DNA of 64,000 nucleotides from Toxorhynchites rutilus septentrionalis. Its lineage: Eukaryota; Arthropoda; Insecta; Diptera; Culicidae. The notes below the pieces were generated by a model, which saw only the letters and a list, made by a program, of their open reading frames with translations, did no database searches and was not told where the DNA came from. Below, piece after piece: positions 46,491 through 58,400 of the stretch. Numbering within the stretch: position 1 is the stretch's first letter; every line of letters starts with the position of its first letter. The translations under genes were made by a program, and so were the position numbers. The stretch lies in NCBI RefSeq assembly GCF_029784135.1, contig NC_073745.1:61571218-61635217 (forward strand), read 5' to 3'.

Positions 46491-49400
46491 ATGTTTCGTC
46501 AACGCTGGACTATTATCTGGACCTTGCTCGGAGTGCTCCTTCTCAGTGCAGTTAGTGATGGTTAGTGTCAAATCAACATTGCATAGAACTGTTCTAATAG
46601 TGAGAAAATAGGATCTCACCAAGCATTTCTACCTGATTGTGAAAAATCAATGTGTGAACATCACATAATTTAAAAAAAAAAAGTGAGACTATTAGTTGCA
46701 ACCGTTTATATTAATAATTGTGTCATCGACCATTTTAAACATTCCGCGGCAATTAACTGCTTTTAATGTGCTCACGTTAGTGACTAGGTGAATGCCAAAG
46801 TTAACCGAAAACATTAGAAGTAATTATCTAACATTGTTATCAGCGATATGTACAAGTATTGATATAATGTGCTCTAGTTGTGAAATATATATTTCGGTTT
46901 GACAATATGTTACATATTACTCTCCGGACGTGTTTTCAAAGTACATTGATATTTGATTCCAATTTCCGTGTCTCTCATTAATTGGAGTGTACGAACTCGA
47001 GTGTATGTTTCTACATGGTTAATGTTTTACCTCTAGTACGAACCAGAAAAAAATATGCGAAAAAAAAATTTAAGTTTACATCATGCAAACGGGCTGGATC
47101 GCATTCCGCAATTGGTTATCTTCATTTATCTGACACCACAAAAATTGGTGAAAAACAAAACAAAATTTAAAAAAGCTCAATCTTTGGTTAACTTTCGTAA
47201 CGTTTCGCTGAACTGTGTGAATAATCTTTTTTGATCCCTTTTGTTTATTTTAGGCTCATTAGCATTTTAGCTGTAATAGAGCCGAATTTTAATCGTACAT
47301 ACATACATGTCACATGTTTATCATATATGAGGGACTTAGAATGAAAGGGGTGTAAGTGATTTGATCGATTTCTCTACATCGACTCTCTCTTTTGGTCATA
47401 ACTTAGCAGCAAATACATTCCCAGCTGTATTTTACAATGTGGAAGATAGGTCAGAGCCCCGTCTATCGGATTTTATAGCAAACTTAAATTGGAACGTTTT
47501 TGCAATTGAGTTATTAACTAAAGAAAAAGTTGATGAAGAGAAATCGATCAAGTCACTTACACCCCTTGCATTCTAAGCCCCTCATATATAATTAGCACAT
47601 TACACAGTTGCCATTTCTCGGCGTTAGAGTATTCCCTTCTATACCATTGTATATGGTACACATTTACACAGTAGCCATTTAGGCGTGAGAGTTTTTCTTC
47701 TGTTATTCCATTATCCAGTTAGCGTAGGAACACACTGGACGGCTCTCCCGCGAGGATTTTGCGATGACAGACCGCCGCGGAGCCTCGATGATGGAATGTG
47801 TATAATATAAAACACACAAGGCGGGGCGGGTTTGTACGGTTCCAAAATCACTGTTGTACGGTTCCTCATTCGCTGCGGTGGCTCGATGGAGATGATGCGC
47901 CGCAACGGTTTTGTGAGAGTATTAGTGTTTATGCGCTATTGAAAAGTGAAAATAAAGCAAGGCAATAATAAATGTACTCTCAGGGGAGCCAATACGTGAA
48001 ATCCAATCTGCGGTAATGTTGCTGCGGATAATCGTATTCCATCCAAATTGTCGAGAAATGCAATATTTCGGATGTTTGTGATCAAGTTCTCTCTCCCTCT
48101 CGCTCAGGTAAACATCCCCTCTTCCGTTTCCCATCATTCTGTCTTTATATACCACCCCTCTAATCCTCTTACTGTCCAAACAGTTGTACCTTGTACCATA
48201 GACTCGTCTTGCATCCGTCTATAAACATATAATAATGGCAGATAGTGAAACCGTCGAAAGCCGCTGAATGTGTTTTACATCAAGCTCCTGCTGCGACTTG
48301 TCATTGTGAAATTCGCGCGGTAGAGCCGTCTAGTGTGTTTCCACGCTTAGACCGGACAGCGGAGACAGTTGATTGGTCATTGTTGAGTTATTTATAGAAC
48401 AGCAGCCCGATGTGTCTTGCAGAGCAGAACAGTTGTATGGATGAATCGATCTTATTTCGACCGTGGATTGATCTCCATCGCTGTTGATTGTTGCGTGGAC
48501 GTAGTTATTCTGTAACAACACAAAGATGGTCAATGAGGGCCCTGAGTTTTGAACTCACGATCGATCGCTTACTTAGCGAACGCGCAACCAATGTGGCTAC
48601 GGAGACCCCCTAGTCTATTTTTGTACTGATTGAATTCAAACTTGGAGAAAGTGTTTTTAAAAAAGTTTAAGTGAGATAATTGTTTTTAATGAATTAATAA
48701 CATTTCCGATAACTTTGTTGAAGGTCATACACCTAACATACTTTTTCATTAATATATTTCAAAATAAGAATAATTAGAAAAAAGTAGAAAGGGTCTGAGC
48801 CTAGGGGCACGGACGTAGTTTGACGTAGGACTGTGATTGTTGGAAACAATTGTTTTTCATGTAATTCTTCTCATTGTTCACAAATATTTTATTCTAACTC
48901 TTTTAACTCTCCAAATGGTGGCCCTGAAAAGGACCGTTTGTTATATATACTCATAACCGTCAAACTGGTTGTAACGAACAAAAATCAGAATTAGCTTTCC
49001 TGCCAGAAGCTCAAATGTTCAACTGTCTGACTGAAAATGATTAATGAATATCAGTGTAACACATAGTAGGGTGGAATGGTAGACTAAATACACCCTGTCC
49101 AACTTCTATAAGACCAGGTGCTGCTTTGTGTCATTGTAAACAAACGATGCTTCAATTTATATTCTAGTGAGTAGGTATTGGTGATTACCATACACTGCAT
49201 GATTTCCGTAGGTGTATGTGCAAGCGCTGAGCGCGAATGAATGTTTTCGTATTTATCAACTGTCAAATTTCTATAAGACCAGTTACATTTTCCGTTGTTT
49301 TAGTTGTTTTGACGTAGGACTACGTCTAACCGGAAGATATAGGGGGTGAAATGGAAATCTAGGCACTGAACAAGTAGGAAAAAATGCAAGATTTGGAACG

Positions 49401-52400
49401 CTTATAACTCGAGCATTTCTCAATAGATCGCAAAGATTTTTGCATCAATTGATAGGAAATATATCTACGCATCTATCATAACGAATAACATTTCATTTTT
49501 CTTGAGATAAATAATTGAATAATTGTGAAATATCAAGCATTGTCAAAATGCACTATGTGCCCATTTTTTATTGGTCCATTTTGTGCTCCTCAAATCGTAC
49601 CGACCAAAACGGGCAACCAGAGCAGCAGCGAAATAGAATGAAGTACGATTGGAAAGGAAAAAGAAAAAAATGAACGAAACATTGGTCGCAGTCTCACACA
49701 TGCGTAATTCTCGAGCCAGCCAGTCAGTTTAAGAATCCCCGCTCCGCTGCCGTAACGATCATTCTCATTCAAACCGTACACCACATCGGTTCGCATCACA
49801 ACACATCAACAAACCAACCCAAGCAGCCATGTCTGGACATGGTAAAGGAGGAAAAGTAAAGGGAAAGGCAAAATCCCGCTCGAATCGTGTTGATCTGAAG
49901 TTCCCCGCAAGGGTAGCTAGGCCGAGCGCGTTAGTACCAGTGCACCAGTCCACCTAGCCGGCGTTATATAGTTTCGGCCGCCGAAGTGATCAAGTTAGCT
50001 GGCAAAGCTGCTCGCGACGATAAGAAAACCCGCATTCGGAACAGAACACATTCGGTTCGGTGGAAATCAAGACAACAGGCAGTTGCAGCGAGTGGCGAGT
50101 GGCAAACGCAATCGCAAAACGGCATCAGATAGCAGAAGAAAAAAGTTTGTTCTTTATACAAACTGCTTTGGTGGCAAATCCAGAACAAGGCGGCATCGAG
50201 GGCGTTCGAAATGTTTTTTTTTTCAAAACCACGAGTACTAAGTTTTCTAAATTAGAACCATTCCATAAAACAGGGCGCTTTTCAGGGCCATTGAACCTTC
50301 CAAAAAAGAGTTTAGGAAATACAGTTCAATGCTTTCTAAAACATTATCCAAAATAATAATAAAACACAAATTGATTTTTTCATAATTTGTTTGCCAGGAT
50401 CTGATGAGTATGTGAATTTGGCAGTTGTTCTGAGCTTATTGATAGTTGGGGACATTCCTGATTATTCAATTTTCACCAATTCTTAAATTGTTTCCAGATT
50501 GAAAGTACAGTAATTTACAATTAGTTCGACATTTAGTTAATTGGACGGACATGTAATGCGACTTATTTAGTTGGACATTTTTGTAGACATAGAGTTCGGG
50601 GTCCAAATTATGACCCCACATTGAAAGTCGACACTGTACCACTGTCATCGCAAATGTTCAATTACAGGTTAAAATCGCCTCCAATGCGACACTGAGTGAC
50701 GCTTCGGCACGTCGCATTGAATGTAATTTACTGTACAACATGTCACAATGCTGGATGGGAAGAAATTTTCCAACTGTGAAAGCTGTGGCGAGTGGCAAAC
50801 GCAATCGCTAAACAGAAAGGTTTAGCCGAACAAGATGGGGATATCGAGTGATAACAAAACAAAAAAACAGTGGGTTATATCTATGGGTTATATCTATGGT
50901 ATAACCGCAAGGGTGACGTAGGACTATCGTTGATTTAGAGATCATTTGTTTGAAGTTGAATCTAAATCCATCCTGAATGAATGAATAAATAAATATTTGG
51001 GTGACTTCAAAAACGAGAGTGTTACGTTGGAGACCCAAGGTTTTATGCATCCAATATTGGATACAAAAAACCTTGTTCTGAAGAATAATCTTCAGAAGCT
51101 TTCCTGCTAACTGCACTTGATTGACAAATCACAAAACCAAATGTATGTGGTCGCAGTATTATATGGATAGAAAACATTAAAATGAACTCGCTTGAATGTA
51201 ATTTTCAATTCCAAGGGGAACTGGCAGATTATTTTTCAGCAACGATCATTTTTTTCCAGGTTTCCTCTCGATAACGAGTTGCGCGCATGTATGTGTGTGT
51301 GTGGCGGCTGCTTCTATGTCTTCCCGAGGAACCGTATTTCGATGCTGATACTCTCTTGGTCACGAGAGTATCAGCATCGGCTTTTCTGCGCTCCCTCACA
51401 GTTAAAACAAACTGATTGCATCTCAGGTCAGGTCAGGCCAGGTAATGAATCCGTCGATCCCTCGCCGTTCAGCTCGTTCAGTAACGATGTTGTCTTGTCG
51501 ATGTCCTCAGGCGTCGTGCACAAATTACGTAACGCTAAAAATCCGAATTTTGAACCAGCCTCCCCCCCCCCCTTTCGTAACGCAATTTCCTATCTCTAAT
51601 AAACAGAAAGTAACGCAACATCTACCCCCTCCCCCCTTATCGCGTTACGTAATTTGTACACGACGCCTCACGAAAAATGAATCGGTTTCACCACCAGAAT
51701 ATCATTTCAGTATGCTTTTCGTGCGTGATTGAATCGAGAGAAGGTGTGGTTTACGATGGCAATTTGGAAGGCAAATTTGAGGAGAATGAACTCTCTGAGT
51801 ATGAAAATTTCGGCGACTGAGCAATAATCGATTGAAAATTATATAATTTTCGCGATACGAAACATTTTCCGTTTTTCATGTTATGCATCCAATATTGGAT
51901 ACGAAAATATCCTACTGATGGGAAAGAATAATCTTCAGAAGCTTTCCAGCTAATTACACTTGATTGAAAAATTACGAAATCAAATGTATTTGGTCGCTGT
52001 GTTCGCCATATAATTAGAAAACATTAAAATAAACTCTTTCGCATGGATGTATTCTTCAATTCCCAGGGAACTGGCAGATTATTTTTCAGCAACGATTAGA
52101 TCTTTCCGGAATTTTCTCGATGCTGTATGGCATCCAAACGAAAATTCTCGTTTCAGTTTGGCCTGCAAAAAACTTTTCTAAACTCTAATCCATCAAATTT
52201 GGAGCCCTGAAAAGGGCCGATGATTATATGCTAAGCTAATATAGCACCCTCTCCTTGGATTCGATGGGCCAGCTGAATGTCCTTGGGCATGATGTGACGC
52301 GTTTTGCGTGGATAGCACACAAATTTGTATCTTCGAATAAGCCTCCTGCAGCGTCATAACCGCGGAACTTTGGAAGCGCAAGTCGGTTTTGAAGTCCTGA

Positions 52401-55400
52401 GCGATTCCACGATCCAAAAGCTGCAAAGGTAGCTTGCGGATCAGCAATTCGGTCGACTTACGATAGCGATGAATTTCACGCAAAGTTCCCGGTCGATAGC
52501 GATGTGGCTTCTTCACCTATCCTGCGGCTGGTGCGCTTATCCGAGCTGCTTTCGTGTGCCTTACCACTGAAAGACTAACTATCTATCTGCTTGGTCCCAA
52601 ACAAACGAGTCGTCACGGTGCGAGAGTAGAGTAAGAAATGAACGAAAGCAAAGGAAGCGTCATTTTATAAACCATAAAAGTATAGAATCTAAACCCCACC
52701 CTTTGTAGAGACGAATGAACTCTCAGAGTTTAAAGTCTCTCTAATTCAATACCTTCCTTCCTTCCCCACCCTTATTATATTCGTTGCTTACCCTGAGAGA
52801 GAAACGAATAACATCGAAGTAAGTATACAGTAATGTATTTGAATCCGGACACTTTGCGTTACATTTAATACCATACCGCAGCCACAACATTTTCTGCATG
52901 TTGAATTAATGCGATTGATAAGTAACTATCACGAAACTATCAGTAACTATATTAGCAACTATTAATCGCATAAATTCAACATGAAAAAAATGTTATGGCT
53001 GTGGTATGATATTGAATGTAATGCAAAGTGTCCGGATTCAAAAGCATTACTGTAAAAAAGAGTTAACTCGACTGAAATTTTTTCGGTTCGGCCTGCAAAA
53101 ACGAAATTAAGAGCCCCCGCCGACTGCAGACTGACTTGTCGACCGATAGTTCGGTCGGCTTCTTAATCAGTACGGAGAAAAAAAGTCTGTAGTGTACAGC
53201 ATAATGCATGGACGTAAGTATGAGCTTCCCCATCTCACATTCCAATAAGATTAATGGGCTTCCAAGTGGGCGCGCTACATACGGATACGAATGATTTCAA
53301 TAACCTGTTTTCGAAGCTATCATTAAGCTATTGAAACAATTTTTCGACTCAATAAATAGCAATCATATAACTCTTGGACATTTTATCTTTTGTATGAAAT
53401 GATTATCATACTGTTCCGTTGATCCGAAGCAGAATGAATCACGCTTAAAGAAGGAATTGATTTTTTCTTGGAATTTAGTCAGCAGAAATAATGCCCTTTC
53501 CCAACAATTAAAAACGACAAACGGTAAACAGTTTCATCAAAGTGATTTCTTCGATATGGGGATATATTCACTACATCATGTCATATATTTCATGTTTTTC
53601 ATTATAAAATCCATATCCATGGCACCTATCGGTATCGAATTATCATCGACACCACGATTTTCGCTAAATGCTCCTTTCAGTTCGGCCTGTAAAAAACTTT
53701 TCTGAACTCTAATCCATCAAATTTGGAGCCCTGGAAAGGGCTGTTGATTATATGCTAAGCTAATATAGCACTCTCTCCTCGGATACGATGGGACAGCTGG
53801 ATGTCCTTGGGCATGATGTGACGCGTTTTGCATGGATAGCACACAAATTGGTATCTTCGAATAAGCCTCCTGCAGCGTCATAACCGCGGAACTTTGGAAG
53901 CGCAAGTCGGTTTTGAAGTCCTGAGCAATTCCACGAACCAAATGCTGCAAAGGTAGCTTGCGGATCAGCAATTCGGTCGACTTCTGATAGCGACGAATTT
54001 CATGCGAAGTTCCCGGTCGATAGCGATGTGGTTTCTTCACGCTTCCTGCGGCTGATGCGCTTATCCGAGCTGCTTTCGTGGTGCCTTACCACCGAAAGAC
54101 TAACGAGCTGTCTGCTTAGTCCAGATGAAACGAGTCCTCACGGTGCGAGAGTAGAGTAAGAAATGAACGAAAGCAAGGGAAGTGTTATTTTATAAAACAT
54201 AAAAGAATCGAATGTAAACCCCACCCTCTTTATTGTATAAGCTTACTGTATACTCACGAATATAATAAGGGTGGGATTTAGATTCTATACTTTTATGGTT
54301 TATAAAATGACGCTTCCTTTCTTACTCTACTCTCGCACCGTGAGGACTCGAGCTCGTTAGTCTTTCGCAGACAGCTCGTTAGTCATTCGGTGGTAAGGCA
54401 CCACGAAAGCAGCCCGGATAAGCGCATCAGCCGCAGGAAGCGTGAAGAAGCCACATCGTTATCGACCGAGAACTTCGCATGAAATTCGTCGCTATCAGAA
54501 GTCGACCGAATTGCTGATCCGCAAGCTACCTTTGCAGCATTTGGTTCGTGGAATTGCTCAGGACTTCAAAACCGACTTGCGCTTCCAAAGTTCCGCGGTT
54601 ATGACGCTGCAGGAGGCTTATTCGAAGATACCAATTTGTGTGCTATCCATGCAAAACGCGTCACATCATGCCCAAGGACATCCAGCTGGCCCATCGTATC
54701 CGAGGAGAGCGTGCTATATTAGCTTAGCATATAATCAACGGCCCTTTTCAGGGCTCCAAATTTGATGGATTAGAGTACAGAAAAGTTTTTTACAGGCCGA
54801 ACTGAAAGGAGCATTTAGCGAAAATCGTAGTTTCGATAATAATTCGTTACCGATAGGTGCCATGGATATGGATTTCCTTATGAAGAATATGAAATACATG
54901 ACATGATGTAGTGAATATATCCGAAGAAATCACTTTGGTGAAAATGCATTATAAAATTATTTGTGTACGAATGCCGCAATCGATAGTCGACTCTAATTTG
55001 CGCTGGGTAATTTCCTCGGAGGACTCGATTCCTCCTTTGAGCATTAATAATCTCTTTCTGGCAAAACGATGTGGTATGAATCACATTATTTGAATGATAG
55101 AATGAAGAAGTTTTCTGCCAATTTCCTTCAACCTCCAAACGTATCTTTCTCCCGTTTGTCGTTTTCGCGTTCGCTAATCCTTTCTCACAACACCCATTTC
55201 TCGTTTGAGAAATTGTTGAGTAAACATTGTTTGCCAGTGCGCGTAGAGCGGGAATTCCTAAAGATTCATTGCACCTCTAATAAATTGCCGAAAGACTTGG
55301 CTTACGTTGATCGCACTTGATTGAAAAAATCCAAAACGAAATGTATTTGGGCGCAGCATAATATGAGTAGAAAGCAAATAATCGCTCGAAAATGACTTGA

Positions 55401-58400
55401 TTTTCGCGATGTTTTTTTTCCGTTTTTCATGTTATGCATCCAATATTGGATACGAAAATTTCCACTGATGGGGAAAAAAAATATTCAGAAGCTTTCCTGT
55501 TAATTGCGATTTTTTTTTTTCCCCCAATATATATTTTTATAAAGGCTCGTTAATTGCGATTGATTGAAAAATAACAAAACCAAATGTATTTGGTTGCAGT
55601 GTTATATGGATAGAAAACATTAAAATAAACTATTTCGCATGAATGTATTTTTCAATTCCCAGGGGAACTGGCAGATTATTTTTCAGCAACGATGATAGCA
55701 ACGAGAATTCCGCGCGTGTATGTGTGTGTGTGTGTGTGTGGCGGCTGCTCCGATGTTTCAAGCGGAACCGTGGCATCACTCTCCTCCTGATGGATTCCCT
55801 TTTGGCCTTAGGTGCACAAACAGGCTCTTGAAGACACCGTTCATCAGCGTTTTCATGATAAACGAAATTAGCTTCACAACAACAGCGACAACATGCTCCA
55901 ATCGCTGTTCAATCATAACTGAGTGGGTTTACGAGCGGCGCTCGCTTATATACCGATTGGTGATTTCAATAGCCTGTTTTGAAAGCAATTTTAAGACTAT
56001 TGAAACAAGTTTTTGGATGAAAAAGTAACAAGTATATGACGCGTAGACATTTTATCTTTCAAATGAAGTGTTTATCATACCATTTCGTTCAGTTGTTTAA
56101 GAGCTATTAACGCTCAAAATCTCGGTCTCCAGCGTAACGCTTTCGTTCTCGAAACTTTGGTTTTACACCCCGGTATAGAAATGAAAGACGTAGTCCTACG
56201 TCAAAACTCTTTAGATTGAAGATAATTTTGTGATCCTGAAAAGGACCCTTTTTAGCCTGCATGTGAATCCAACGAGCGAACAAATCGTAATGAATGTATT
56301 TTTTTGCCATCGCTCCCTTTTAACGCTCATTCGTTCGTCTCGTTGGACTCGCCCCTTTGGCTGAGTCTACGTATTTGTCTCTATCCTGTGAGTGTGTACC
56401 GCTAGAGTGTAATACACGCGGACCTCAAAAAAATAACTTATTTTCTTTCAAACCGTAAACCCGTGTGGTTGTACGGCATCGGCATCGTGGACGCAACAAA
56501 GGAGGACAAGTTAAGGGAAAGGCAAAGTCTCACTCGAACCGTGCAGGTCTCCAGTTCCCTGTTGGTCGCATTCACTGATTGCTCCGCAAGGGTAACTAGG
56601 CCGAACGGATTGGTGCCGGAGCACCAGTATACCTAACAGCGATTATAGAGTTTCGGCCGTCGGAGTGCTCGAGTTGGCTTGCAAAGCTGCTCACGACAAT
56701 CAGAAAACCCGCATCAAGAACAGAGCAGCTTCGGTTCGGCGCTCATCAAGGCAACAATTAGTTTCAGTGAGTGGCAAAGTGTTTCTCCGACACGTCGCAT
56801 TAAATGTAATTTACTGAACAACATGTCACAAGCTGGATGGGAAGAAATTTTCCAACTGGGAAAGCTGTAGCGAGTGGCAAACGCAATAGCTAAACAGGAA
56901 GGTTTAACCGAACAAAATGGGAATATCGAGTGATAACAAAAACACAACACCAAAGGTTCTTTTCAGAACCATCAACATATTCATAAAGAGTAAACAGTAA
57001 ACTAATCCATTTTTCAGGTAGATAGGTAGGTATTCACGTAGGAGAAAAAAATAAAACAATATATTTAAAATATATATTTAACAAAAGCTGTCCCTTTTGT
57101 ATAGTCCTACGTCACTCCGGTTATGTCCCCGACATAACCCACCCGTCTTTTGATCAACAAATCTGGAAAATGCCGAAATCATTTGTTTACACACACATAT
57201 ATGAAAACCATACAGTGTATGGTAGTTACCAACGCCAATATACTAGAAAAAAAATTGAAGCGTTGTTTGTTTACAATAACACAAAGCAGCAAGATCTTCA
57301 CCTGGTCTTCTAAAAGTTGGACAGAGTGTAGCGACCGGACGGCAGCACGACTTTCCATGTAGTATTTCTCAATGCCGAGTTGTTCAGTTTGATTTTTCAA
57401 CTTGGTCTTCTTCAAGGCTAGATGCGAATGAACTAAGAAAGCTTAAAGCCTCTATGATTGAAAATAACATCATTACACCAATAGATTCAAACACATTCCT
57501 GAGTTCACAGAAGCTCTCTTCAGCCAGAAATTAATAAAAAAAAAATTTTTAGAATGTATCGTAATTTCTAAAATAACTCTTTAGTCGGAATTTTTTGTGG
57601 CCCTGAAAAGAACCGATGGGTCTGCGTTGTTTTGTAGACACAGCTGAACGAAATTGATTCATGATTCATTCTTGTTCTCGCGAGATCAATTGAACAATTC
57701 CGCGGTTTGAAAACCGTAGACGTTCGTCCTATTTAACCCTTTCCCGTATTATTTAATACGTCACACATCAAGTGATTTCACCGCTCCACCGAGCGTTCTA
57801 GCGCCCTATATTATGCAAGTACACCACGAGTGAGACTCGATACTGTACGGAAAAGGATTAATATTTCTCTTCTGCTTTGATTCTGCTCTACACTACGCTT
57901 GTTTCTTGCATACTCTGAAGATGCGTTCTGTGGTAAAAATATAGTTCAACACAGTAGCAGAATAGAATATGGACATCCAAACAGGTACTCATATTTATAT
58001 TTATTTTCCTTGATTTCAATCATTTCTGGAAACCGTAATGTATAACGTATAAATTCAGAGAATTTACCATACAATTGAAATTCAAATCATCAAAATCCGT
58101 GCTCTCTAAACTCGAAATTTGTTTACATGAAAACTATGGATGGGTTATACCTATGATATAACCGCAAGGTTGACGTAGGTCTGCCGTTGGCTTAGTAATC
58201 ATTTGTGTTTTTTCAATTAGCAATAATCGCACTTCGAATGCTCCTCATTGGGTACGATATCGCCGCTGTGCAGAACTGTTGATTAAATTATTGATTAAAC
58301 TAGTGAATGAATGAAACAATTCACGAATTCAATTGCGAACAAATCCCAATTTAGGTCAATTCATGCATTATGGTAGTGGTTATCGCAGCAAATAGCTATC

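Larger units (their letters stand above)
50871..52130 (+). repeat. Module A copy 3
   Basis: Starts with a duplicated gggttatatctat, then GTATAACCGCAAGGGTGACG. It contains ggaactggcagatta units at about 51080-51250 and 51930-52110 and the (tg)n-cggctgctt block at 51291-51315. A MITE (51510-51667) is inserted. It is broken on the right by H3 modules; its continuation is probably 55320-56202. Confidence 0.75.
53530..54945. repeat. ~1.4-kb palindrome with head-to-head H3 pseudogenes
   Basis: The arms, roughly 53530-54235 and 54245-54945, are reverse complements with few differences (for example agtgatttcttcg at both ends, tccatatccatggcacctatcggta, the H3 body). The centre lies near 54237-54245, between two TATA-like promoters. 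Confidence 0.88.
55320..56202 (+). repeat. Module A/G, right part
   Basis: gattgaaaaatcc... units, (tg)n at 55719-55739, gatggattcccttttggcctta, block G with gagcggcgctcgcttatata, and the end at GACGTAGTCCTACGTC (56187-56202). Parallel to 41086-41955. Confidence 0.8.

Noticed and set aside
47361..47576. 71-codon frame
   Set aside because: It spans a MITE from arm to arm; no protein similarity recognised.
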